Assembly: GCF_018332695.1 (NCBI RefSeq)
Contig: NZ_BOQN01000132.1
Span: forward strand, 1-64,000
Length of the DNA: 64,000 bases
DNA from: Paractinoplanes toevensis
GTDB taxonomy: Bacteria; Actinomycetota; Actinomycetes; Mycobacteriales; Micromonosporaceae
Direction of reading: 5' to 3'
Shown: positions 50,021 through 57,542 of the stretch, piece after piece
Layout: each line of letters opens with the position of its first letter
Position numbering within the stretch: position 1 is the first letter of the stretch
Position numbers and translations under genes: made by a program
The notes under the pieces: model-generated
The model's database searches: none
What the model saw: the letters and a program-made list of their open reading frames with translations, nothing else
What the model was told of the DNA's origin: nothing

Positions 50021-51799
50021 TTAATTCGCCCCGGAGCGGGAGGCGATCGCCTCGAGGAAGATTTCGCCGATCTTCGCCGGGTCCTCGGCGATGAAGACGC
50101 CGCCCGCCGAGGTCGGCTTCACGATGGTCTCGAGCTCCTGGCGGTTGACGCCGGTGCCGATACCCACGATCACCACGCGGACCGGGCGCTTCGGGTCGTT
50201 CAGCGCCTTCAGCTTGGCCACCAGGGCCTGCTGCGTGATGCCTTCCTTGCTGTCCTCGCCGTCGGTGAACAGGATCACCGAGTTGATTTTGCCGGGCTGC
50301 CAGGAGTTCTGAACGTTCTGGTAGGCCGCGAGCAGGGTGTCGTAGAGACCGGTCTGGCCGCTCTTCTTCGGCACGATCTGCTTGATCGAGTCCTGCAGCT
50401 TCTGCCGGTTCGAGGAGAGCGGGCTGATCGGCACGATCTCCCTGTACGGCTTCTTCCCGTCCATCTCGGTGGAGAACAGCCACACGCCGACGGCCCACTT
50501 GTCGTCGAAGAGCGCCAGACCACCGGAGGCCGCACCTCGCGTGACCGCGGCCCGGTCGGCGCCACCGGCGGTGGGCACCTTCTCGAGCATCGAGCCGGAG
50601 ACGTCGAAGACGGCGAGCACCCGGCCGGGCAGCGTGATCGCGGCCCAGCTGCCGAGCACCTGGCTGACCGCGCTGGCGTCCAGGCCGGACGCGGCGGTGC
50701 CGCCCTCCGACTTGGCACCGGCGCTGGTGCTGACGGCCGGCGACGCGTCCGGCGCGCCGAGCGGAGCGGCGAAGCCGGAACCGGCCGAGCCGTCCGGGGA
50801 CCGCAGGCCCGCGCCGGCCAGCGCGTTCTTGAACGACGCGGTCTGCAGCTGCTGGCGCAGCCCGGTGGCGGCGGCCGACTTCTGCAGGTCGACCTCCGGC
50901 ATGATCGCGTACGGGTAGTCGAGCGACATCGGGCTCGGGTCGAGGTAGAGCGCGACCAGAGCGACCGGCGGCTTCTCGGCGTTGTACGCGATCACGTCCT
51001 CCTCGGACAACGGTGCAGCGCTGAGGCTGGTCGCGATGTCGTTGGCGTCCCCGGAGTGCGGGAACTTCTGGAGGAGGTCGTCGCGCAGTGCCGAGGAGGA
51101 CTGGGCCAGCGCCTTGATCGCCCCGACCTTGGCGGCCTGGGCCGACTGGCCGGTGCCGGCCGCCTGGCCGAGCGCGAGCAGACCGGCGAGACCGGCCGCG
51201 TCGCGGGCCGGGTCGACCACGCCGACGCGCATCTGGGTGCTGGTGGTGACCTGACCGAGCAGGTCCTTCCAGCTGAGCTTCTTGTTGGGCCAGCCGACCT
51301 GCTCGGCGATCGGCTGCGGCATGGCCACCACGACCGGGCTCTGCGCGACCGGCTTGCCGTCGGTGGGCACGAAGCCCGGCGCCTCGGTCTTGAGGCGCAG
51401 CAGCCAGGTCGACGAGTCCGCGATCCAGACGTCGGGAACCTTCACCGACTCGGGGGCGGCGCCGAGCCCGGTCAGCGTGACCTTGTGCTCGCTTGCCACG
51501 GCAGCGGCCATGGTCGCCGGGTTCACCGGAGTCACGGCGACAGCGACACAGGTCCCGTTGACGTTCGCGCCGTCCTGGATCCACTTCTGCGCAGTCTGTT
51601 CGACGGCAGGAGCGATCTCCGGCGCGGCAGCGACGGTCAACTTGACTGAACCGGAGCACCCGGAGTCGGAGAGTTGTTGGTAGCCCAGGTAAGACCCGGC
51701 AAGCACGACGACGATTGCCATCGCGGCTCCAACTACGCCCGCTCCTCGGAAATTGAAGTTTCGACGATGGCGACCTGACACGCGCTCTATAGTGCGCAT
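50021..51799 (-). CDS. Membrane-anchored solute-binding-like / von Willebrand A domain protein
   Basis: The protein has 592 residues. An N-terminal membrane anchor (about 19-41, GAGVVGAAMAIVVVLAGSYLGY) is followed by a region like type II extracellular solute-binding proteins (SVKLTVAAAPEIAPAVEQTAQKW, VWIADSSTWLLRL and SPVVVAMPQPIAEQVGWP). A Ser/Ala-rich linker leads to a VWA domain (about 385-590) with the MIDAS motif FDVSGSM (near 394), later TGLYDTLLAAY and ILFTDGEDS. It faces outside the membrane. The role is unknown; the family is common in actinobacteria, where VWA may bind proteins through a metal. The Shine-Dalgarno is poor. Confidence 0.87.
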   Translation of the reverse strand: MRTIERVSGRHRRNFNFRGAGVVGAAMAIVVVLAGSYLGYQQLSDSGCSGSVKLTVAAAPEIAPAVEQTAQKWIQDGANVNGTCVAVAVTPVNPATMAAAVASEHKVTLTGLGAAPESVKVPDVWIADSSTWLLRLKTEAPGFVPTDGKPVAQSPVVVAMPQPIAEQVGWPNKKLSWKDLLGQVTTSTQMRVGVVDPARDAAGLAGLLALGQAAGTGQSAQAAKVGAIKALAQSSSALRDDLLQKFPHSGDANDIATSLSAAPLSEEDVIAYNAEKPPVALVALYLDPSPMSLDYPYAIMPEVDLQKSAAATGLRQQLQTASFKNALAGAGLRSPDGSAGSGFAAPLGAPDASPAVSTSAGAKSEGGTAASGLDASAVSQVLGSWAAITLPGRVLAVFDVSGSMLEKVPTAGGADRAAVTRGAASGGLALFDDKWAVGVWLFSTEMDGKKPYREIVPISPLSSNRQKLQDSIKQIVPKKSGQTGLYDTLLAAYQNVQNSWQPGKINSVILFTDGEDSKEGITQQALVAKLKALNDPKRPVRVVIVGIGTGVNRQELETIVKPTSAGGVFIAEDPAKIGEIFLEAIASRSGAN

Positions 51800-51960
51800 C
51801 GCCAGAGCCGAGCGCCATATACGTTTGGCGGAAAGTTACTCAGATTAGGTCAGGTGCCCGACAAAGTGACCTTGGGTAGTGGCGCCATCTCGATCAGTAC
51901 GGGCGTCTGACCGGTTTTTGGCGATTCGTCGCAAGGGTGTTGATCGCCCTATCTCGCGAA

Positions 51961-53013
51961 TCATCTGATCGACGTCGATGTCCAGCGCAGTAGGCAGGTG
52001 GGGCTGGCCTCGGCCATCGGCTCCCCCTGCGGCAGCGGGATGCCGGACTCGGGATCGATCCTAAGCGTTGTAACGCTGTGTGACAATTGATTGGTTACAT
52101 AGAGGTGATCCCCGAGCAGGATCATGTGCCGTGGCCACTCCCCGCCGGTGGGCGTCTCGGCGATCTTCACCGCGTCGTCGCCGTCCCAGGCGAACGTCGT
52201 CACGGTGTTCGGACCCCGGTTGGCGACGTAGACGAACCGGCCGTCCCGGCCGCAGACGATCTCGGCCGGATAGGTCGGGCCGTCCTGGTCACTCACCGGC
52301 GCCTCGCCGGCCAGCTCCAGCGAACCGTCGGCCGCCGGGCGGTACCACGTGAGGTTCGCCGCCAGCTCGCCCACCAGCAGCAGCGTGCCGTCCGGGGCGA
52401 CGCGCAGGTGGCGCGGGCCGGTCCCGGGCTTCGCGGTCACCGCCGGGGCGAGCATGGTCAGCCGGCCGCTGACCGGGTCGAGCCGGCACCGCCACACCCG
52501 GTCGGAGCCCAGGTCGGCGATCAGGATGCCGGTGCGGTCCTCGACCACCATGTGCGCGTGCGGGCCGCGCTGCCGCTCCGGGTCGGGGCCGCTGCCCTCG
52601 AGGTCGACCAGGTCGGTGCGCTCGCCGGGAGCGCCCTCCGGGTCGAGCGGGTGCACCGCGACCGAGCCGGACGTGTAGTTGGCGACCAGGAGATAGCGGC
52701 CGTCCGCGGTGACCGAGAGATGGGCGGGGTCGGAACCGCCGGTCGGCTGGATCGACAGCGGGGTCAGCTCGCCGTCCGCGGCCACCGTGAACGCGCTGAT
52801 CGTGCCGTCGGCCTCGAGCTCGTTCACCGCGTACAGGATCGGCAGCGTCGGGTGCTGGGCGAGGAAGGACGGTGACGGAGTGCGGGCCGCCACGCCGAGG
52901 CGGGTCAGGACACCCGAGGCCGGGTCACGGCGCAGCAGGCCGATGCCCTCGGCCTCACCGCCCTTGTCACCCGTGTAGCCACCGACGAAGACGAACTCAG
53001 CGTGGGAACCCAT
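51961..53013 (-). CDS. Lactonase-family seven-bladed beta-propeller (6-phosphogluconolactonase-like)
   Basis: The protein has 350 residues. The repeated pattern of this fold is visible: VFVGGYTGDKGGEAEGIGLLR at the start, LYAVNELEADGTISAFTV, PAHLSVTADGRYLLVANYTSGSVAVHPL, GPHAHMVV, GPRHLRVAPDGTLLLVGELAA, IVCGRDGRFVYVANRGPNTVTTF and GEWPRHMILLGDHLYVTNQLSHSV. The YbhE-type 6-phosphogluconolactonase belongs here, but family members also act on other lactones, so the substrate is only a guess. The ATG at 53013 gives the usual N-terminus; a frame extension of six residues upstream is unlikely. Confidence 0.87.
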   Translation of the reverse strand: MGSHAEFVFVGGYTGDKGGEAEGIGLLRRDPASGVLTRLGVAARTPSPSFLAQHPTLPILYAVNELEADGTISAFTVAADGELTPLSIQPTGGSDPAHLSVTADGRYLLVANYTSGSVAVHPLDPEGAPGERTDLVDLEGSGPDPERQRGPHAHMVVEDRTGILIADLGSDRVWRCRLDPVSGRLTMLAPAVTAKPGTGPRHLRVAPDGTLLLVGELAANLTWYRPAADGSLELAGEAPVSDQDGPTYPAEIVCGRDGRFVYVANRGPNTVTTFAWDGDDAVKIAETPTGGEWPRHMILLGDHLYVTNQLSHSVTTLRIDPESGIPLPQGEPMAEASPTCLLRWTSTSIR

Positions 53014-53044
53014 GGTGAGATCCCACCACATCCGGGCGGATTCC

Positions 53045-53599
53045 TCAGATGGCTTCCGCGGCGAGTTGCCGGGCCGCGCGGACGCAGGAGCTGGTCAGGC
53101 TCAGCGGATGGTCCGCCACCAGGAAATTCCCGCGCAGCGTGACGGTGCCCTCGACGAACGGGTAGCGGTCGGTCAGCCCCAGCCGGCCGATCAGCCGGGG
53201 CAGCGGGGCCCGGTCGGCACCCATCGCGGTCAGCAGCGCGGCGGCGAGCGCGGTGCCGGCCTCCGCCAGCGGTGTGCGGATCCGGAACGACGGGACGGCC
53301 AGCGCGGCGTACGGGAAGGAGGCCAGGCCGCCGTCGGACCGCCAGAGATGGAAGCGCCGGGCGGCGCGGCTGCTGTGCAGCCGCCATCCGGCGCCGGCCA
53401 GCCAGTGCGGCCAGCGCTTCAGGTGGTACGCCTCGACGGCCGCCGCCCAGCTACGGGCCGCGCCGCGCTCCCGGAGGCATTCGACGTGGCAGGGACCGGG
53501 CAGTACGCCGGTGCCAGGGGCCACCATCCAGGGCAGGGCCGTCCAGTCGTGGCCGACCAGGCCGAGCACCGGACGGCCGCAGAGGGTGCAGTCGATCAC
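53045..53599 (-). CDS. Hypothetical protein with an N-terminal zinc-ribbon-like motif
   Basis: The protein has 184 residues. MIDCTLCGRPVLGLVGHDW... has CxxC, and HVECLRERG supplies further Cys and His in spacing that would suit one zinc site (CxxC-x~30-HxxC). The rest is Trp/Arg/His-rich and mostly helical (AYHLKRWPHWLAGAGWRLHSSRAARRFHLWRSDGG), then beta-like near PFVEGTVTLRGNFLVAD. I know no family. It lies 31 bp upstream of the lactonase gene on the same strand and is probably co-transcribed. The start is a GTG. Confidence 0.7.
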   Translation of the reverse strand: MIDCTLCGRPVLGLVGHDWTALPWMVAPGTGVLPGPCHVECLRERGAARSWAAAVEAYHLKRWPHWLAGAGWRLHSSRAARRFHLWRSDGGLASFPYAALAVPSFRIRTPLAEAGTALAAALLTAMGADRAPLPRLIGRLGLTDRYPFVEGTVTLRGNFLVADHPLSLTSSCVRAARQLAAEAI

Positions 53600-53666
53600 G
53601 GTTCCCCAATCCGGTCGGCGGCCGCGCGGGCCCCGTGACCCCGCGCGACCGCCTCATCCCCCCGGA

Positions 53667-54470
53667 TCAGCCGTTCAGGAACTCGTAGGCCGCGGCGGGA
53701 GCCTTCTGCTGCTCGCCGGCGGCCGGCTCGGCCAGCTTCGCCGTGGAGTCGTAGCCGGTGTAACTGACCGTGTAGTCGTGGGCCTTGGTCTTGCCGGCCG
53801 CCGGGATCTTGACGACCAGGCTGGTCAGATGACCGCCGTCGACGACCGCGGTGAACGGCGCCTTGGTGGCCGCGGCCCCCATGGCCTTGATGCCGGCCGC
53901 GTCGACGATCTCCGCGGCGTCGGCCTTGGTCAGGTCGGTGGTGCCGGTGAAATGTCCGGCCAAGGTCTCCTTGAGGCCGGTGGCGTTCTCCACGAGCAGC
54001 CCGGCATAGCCCGGGTCCAGCTCCTGCCCCTCTTCGAAGATCGATTTGTCGGTCATCTTCGTCTGGTCGAGGAGCATCCACTTCTTCGGTAACTTCGGCA
54101 GGCCGGCCACGCGCGGGCTGAACGCGATCCGCACCCAGCCCTTCTCGCCCAGCACCCGGAAGTCCATCTTCAGCGTGGTGTTGGCTTCCTTGATCTCCTC
54201 GGCCATGTTGACCTCGATGGCCTCGGCCGGCCCGTCGACGACGCCGGAAACCGGAGTCTCGCTGCCCTTCACCTTGTAGGTGTAGGGCGGGGCGTCCGCG
54301 CCGGGCACCGCGTTGAGAAGTACCTCACGCGGTTCGGCGGCGGTGCTGGCGGCGGCCTCGGTAGCGGGCGTCACCGAATCGGTGCTTGCGCCGCAGGCGG
54401 TGAGCGTGACGGCAGAAACTGCGGTAACCGTGGCAAAAGTGGCGAGGTGCGTGAAGCGTGCAGTAGTCAT
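53667..54470 (-). CDS. Lipoprotein, LprG/LppX-like fold likely
   Basis: The protein has 267 residues. A lipoprotein signal peptide ends in the lipobox LTAC (Cys26). After a Thr/Ala-rich linker the body has long amphipathic strands and helices (YTYKVKGSETPVSGVVDGPAEAIEVNMAEE, LKMDFRVLGEKGWVRIAFSPRVAG, KKWMLLDQTKMTD and HDYTVSYTGYDSTAKLAEP), the layout of LppX_LprAFG proteins that carry lipids or glycolipids to the outer envelope. The match is by pattern only. It is divergent from the SARP-fusion gene across 142 bp. Confidence 0.72.
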   Translation of the reverse strand: MTTARFTHLATFATVTAVSAVTLTACGASTDSVTPATEAAASTAAEPREVLLNAVPGADAPPYTYKVKGSETPVSGVVDGPAEAIEVNMAEEIKEANTTLKMDFRVLGEKGWVRIAFSPRVAGLPKLPKKWMLLDQTKMTDKSIFEEGQELDPGYAGLLVENATGLKETLAGHFTGTTDLTKADAAEIVDAAGIKAMGAAATKAPFTAVVDGGHLTSLVVKIPAAGKTKAHDYTVSYTGYDSTAKLAEPAAGEQQKAPAAAYEFLNG

Positions 54471-54612
54471 GGTCGTTCTTTCTGCGGGTGGTGTGTCCTA
54501 GCCGACGGATCACAGACTGGACGAGGGCGGCACCCTATCCGCTGCCGTTATGCTGCTGCCCTCTGCGGTACCGCTGCCGCAGTGACGTCAGCGCAGGCCA
54601 GGGGGGTGCGGG

Positions 54613-56166
54613 GTGATCGGCACGGCGCTTCGCTTCGAGATCCTCGGCGAGGTGCGGGTGTTGCGAGGCGGCGTCGCACTCCCCCTCGGGCCGGCCAAAC
54701 AGCAGGCAGTGCTGGCCGTGCTGCTGCTGCAGGCCGGCCGCCCGGTGCCCACCCACCAGATCGTCGACGCCGTGTGGGGCGACGATCCGCCGGAGAACGG
54801 CGCCAACGTCGTCCAGAAATACGTGGCCGGGTTGCGCCGGGTGCTCGACCCGGAACGAGCGCCGCGCACCCCCGGCGAGTTGCTCGCCCTCACCGGCAGC
54901 GGCTACGTCCTGCGCGCCGAGGGCGCGGTGGACGCCGACGACTTCCAGGCCGCGCTCACCCGGGCCGAGGCCGAGCAGGCTGCCGGGTCGGCCGCCGAGG
55001 CCTCCGCCACACTGCGCGCCGGGCTGGCGCTGTGGCGGGGCGAGGCGCTCGCCGGGCTCACCGGGCCGGTCTTCGACGCGGCGCGCACCCGGCTGGCCGA
55101 CGCCCGCGCCACCGCCTGGGAACGCTGGGCCGAGCTCGGACTGGCCCAGGGACGGGCCGATGCGCTGATCCCGGAACTGGCCCGGCTGATCGAGGAGTTC
55201 CCGCTGCGCGAAGGGCTGCGGGTGCAGCAGATGCTGGCCCTGCACCGGGTCGGCCGGCAGGCCGAGGCGCTCGCCTTCTACCAGAACACCCGGGAGTTCT
55301 TCCTCGACGAGGTCGGCGCCGAGCCGGGCGAGCGGATGCGGGCCGCCCACCTCACGATCCTGCGCAACGATGCGCCGATCTCACCGGCCGTCATCCCCGC
55401 GCAGCGGTCGGAACCCACCTACCGTGCCGCGCCCACGCCGGTCCCGATGCCCGTTTCGATCCCGATCCACCCGGCCGCGGGACCGCCGATTCACCTGCCA
55501 CCGGCCCGCCGGAGCAACAACATCGCTCTGGAGATCATCTTTGCCCTCGCTGCGCCGCTGCTGACCTGCAGCGTCGCCAGCTGGGTCTACTTCGTATACG
55601 CGGGGATCCGACGTCGCCAGTGGTGGCAGTTCGTGGTGGCCGCCGTCTACTTCGTCCTGTTCGCGGTCGGATTCGTGGTTCTTGTCCTCATCGACCCAAG
55701 CGGGAGCCTGGACAGCGACGAGGTCACCACCAGCGACAACATCGGCATGCTGTTCTTCGGGTCGCTCGTGCTGGGCTCGGCGCTGCACGGGGTGATCGTG
55801 GCGGTCCGGTCGGACGGCTTCCAGCTGCGCGAACAGGCCCGCCAGTTCGCCGCCTTCGCCCCCGACCGGGCCCGGGAGGTGGGCATCGGCCGGCCCGACC
55901 TGCCGATGCGCATGTTCGACGACGGCGGGTTGATCGACCTCAACCAGCTCAGCGGGCCGGACCTGGCCCGGATCGCCCGGCTGCCGCTGGCCCAGTGCCT
56001 CGAGATCGAGCGGCACCGGCAGACGTACGGCCCGTTCTACCGCCCGGAGGACCTGGTGAGCCGGGGACTGGCCGACGCGCGTACCGTCCGCAAGCTCGCC
56101 GCTCGGCTCATCTGCCTCCCGCCGGGACCGGCCCCGGCGATGGCGGCGTGGCCGCCGCCGCGCTGA
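54613..56166 (+). CDS. SARP/AfsR-type regulator fused to membrane helices and a ComEA-like HhH domain
   Basis: The protein has 517 residues. Residues 6-100 form the OmpR-type winged helix (ILGEVRVLRGGVALPLGPAKQQAVLAVLLL, VVQKYVAGLRRVLDPERA). Residues 105-250 are the BTAD domain (DADDFQAALTRAEAEQ...LREGLRVQQMLALHRVGRQAEALAFYQNTREFFLDEVGAEPGE). A Pro-rich linker follows, then three hydrophobic helices at about 304-330, 338-360 and 377-398. Residues 440-502 hold IDLNQLSGPDLARIARLPLAQCLEIERHRQ...FYRPEDLVSRGL, the tandem helix-hairpin-helix of ComEA. Membrane anchoring of a SARP is odd; it may sense the envelope or DNA near the membrane. The GTG start is clean. The stop abuts that of cvnD (TGA|TCA). 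Confidence 0.85.
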   Translation: MIGTALRFEILGEVRVLRGGVALPLGPAKQQAVLAVLLLQAGRPVPTHQIVDAVWGDDPPENGANVVQKYVAGLRRVLDPERAPRTPGELLALTGSGYVLRAEGAVDADDFQAALTRAEAEQAAGSAAEASATLRAGLALWRGEALAGLTGPVFDAARTRLADARATAWERWAELGLAQGRADALIPELARLIEEFPLREGLRVQQMLALHRVGRQAEALAFYQNTREFFLDEVGAEPGERMRAAHLTILRNDAPISPAVIPAQRSEPTYRAAPTPVPMPVSIPIHPAAGPPIHLPPARRSNNIALEIIFALAAPLLTCSVASWVYFVYAGIRRRQWWQFVVAAVYFVLFAVGFVVLVLIDPSGSLDSDEVTTSDNIGMLFFGSLVLGSALHGVIVAVRSDGFQLREQARQFAAFAPDRAREVGIGRPDLPMRMFDDGGLIDLNQLSGPDLARIARLPLAQCLEIERHRQTYGPFYRPEDLVSRGLADARTVRKLAARLICLPPGPAPAMAAWPPPR

Positions 56167-56763
56167 TCAGCGGGAACCGGCCGACGTCAGCTGGCGGCGA
56201 GCCACATACTCCACCAGTTCGATCAGGACATTGCGGGCGCCCAGCGGCTCGCGCGCGTCGAAGAGCACCACCGGGACCCCCGGGTCGAGGTCGAGCGCCC
56301 GGCCCACCGCGTCGGCGGCGAAGCGCTGCTCCTCGAAGCAGTTGACCGCCACCACGAACGGCGTGCCCCGCTGCTCGAAGTAGTCGATCGAGGGGAAGCA
56401 GTCGGCCAGCCGGCGGGTGTCGGCCAGCACCACGGCACCGAGCGCACCCTGCGACAGCTCGTCCCAGAGGAACCAGAAGCGGTCCTGCCCGGGCGTGCCG
56501 AAGAGGTAGAGCTGCAGGTCCTCGGTGATGGTGATGCGGCCGAAGTCCATCGTCACGGTCGTGGTGGTCTTACCCTCCACGCCGTCGACGCTGTCGGCGC
56601 CGGAGACACCGGTGAGGACCTCCTCGGTCTGCAGCGGACGGATCTCGCTGACCGACCCCACCATGGTGGTCTTGCCGGCGCCGAAGCCACCGGCAATCAG
56701 GATCTTGAGCGCGACCGGGATGCGCGACGACGCGCCGTTACGGTCAGAGCGCACGGAGTCCAT
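56167..56763 (-). CDS. cvnD: Conservon small GTPase, CvnD-type
   Basis: The protein has 198 residues. The nucleotide-binding loop is ILIAGGFGAGKTTMVGSVSEI (about 22-42), then FGRITITEDLQLYLFGTPGQDRFWFLWDELSQGALGAVVLADTRRL, including the G3-like DL..FGTPGQ region, and VVAVNCFEE as the G4-like site. This is the Ras-like GTPase that ends each actinobacterial conservon and acts with the sensor-like kinase at the membrane. The ATG overlaps the DUF742 gene end by 20 bp. The longer frame upstream runs through cvnC and is not real. Confidence 0.95.
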   Translation of the reverse strand: MDSVRSDRNGASSRIPVALKILIAGGFGAGKTTMVGSVSEIRPLQTEEVLTGVSGADSVDGVEGKTTTTVTMDFGRITITEDLQLYLFGTPGQDRFWFLWDELSQGALGAVVLADTRRLADCFPSIDYFEQRGTPFVVAVNCFEEQRFAADAVGRALDLDPGVPVVLFDAREPLGARNVLIELVEYVARRQLTSAGSR

Positions 56764-57130
56764 TGACAACCGCCTTGAGTACATCGACGTCGTGCGACCG
56801 GGAGGCCGCTTGAGGTTCGTGCATCGAGATGAGCCCTGCCGAGCGTAGATCACCCAGCAGGACCCGGACCACGCCGACCGACAGGTCGAGGGTCGAGGCC
56901 AGTTCGACCACCGGGATCGGCTCCCAGGCGGCGGCCACGATGGCGTCGTGCTCCGGCTGCAACCGCGCACCCCGATGGTCCACGGGCGCGGTCGCCACCA
57001 CGAACGCCAGCATGTCGATCTCGCCGCCGGTCGGCGCCACCCGGCCCTGCGTCACCGCGTAGGGCCGCACCACCGGGCCCGCGTCGTGATCGAGCCAGTC
57101 GTGCGCCAGGCCGGGCGAGTCAGCCGGCAT
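56744..57130 (-). CDS. cvnC: Conservon DUF742 protein, CvnC-type
   Basis: The protein has 128 residues. VVRPYAVTQGRVAPTGGEIDMLAFVVA and LQPEHDAIVAAAWEPIPVVELASTLDLSVGVVRVLLGDLRSAGLISMHEP are the DUF742 signature; the second half resembles a winged helix. It links the roadblock protein and GTPase in the conservon complex. Its start overlaps the roadblock gene by 11 bp and its end overlaps the GTPase gene, so all are translated together. Confidence 0.95.
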   Translation of the reverse strand: MPADSPGLAHDWLDHDAGPVVRPYAVTQGRVAPTGGEIDMLAFVVATAPVDHRGARLQPEHDAIVAAAWEPIPVVELASTLDLSVGVVRVLLGDLRSAGLISMHEPQAASRSHDVDVLKAVVNGLRAL

Positions 57131-57542
57131 CGGAGGGTGCCACCGCGGCGCGTTCCGGCGCGCTCATGTTCTGGCCGACCCGGGTGACCAGCATCGCCAT
57201 CTCATAGGCGATCAGGCCCAGATCGGCGTCGCTGGCCGCCAGCACGGCCAGGCACGCGCCCTGGCCGGCGGCGGTGACGAAGAGGAAGGCCGACTCCATC
57301 TCGACCACCGTCTGCCGCACCGGCCCGGCCCGGAAATGCCGGCTCGCGCCCTTGGCCAAGCTCTGGAAGCCGGCCGCCATCGCCGACAGATGCTCCGCGT
57401 CCTCCCGCTTCAGGCCCGCGGAAGCGCCCATCAACAGCCCGTCGGCCGACAGCACCACCGCCTGCTGCGCGGTGGGCACCCGCTCGACAAGGTCGTCGAG
57501 GAGCCAGGTGAGGTTCGCGCTCTGGTTGGTCGTCTGCGTCAC
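57120..57542 (-). CDS. cvnB: Conservon roadblock/LC7 protein, CvnB-type
   Basis: The protein has 140 residues. LTWLLDDLVERVPTAQQAVVLSADGLLMGASAGLKREDAEHLSAMAAGFQSLAKGASRHF and VVEMESAFLFVTAAGQGACLAVLAASDADLGLIAYEMAMLV give the roadblock/LC7 fold, found in GTPase-activating or regulatory partners such as MglB. In the conservon it should regulate the Ras-like GTPase. The GTG start overlaps the stop of the kinase gene as GTGA. Confidence 0.95.
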   Translation of the reverse strand: MTQTTNQSANLTWLLDDLVERVPTAQQAVVLSADGLLMGASAGLKREDAEHLSAMAAGFQSLAKGASRHFRAGPVRQTVVEMESAFLFVTAAGQGACLAVLAASDADLGLIAYEMAMLVTRVGQNMSAPERAAVAPSDAG

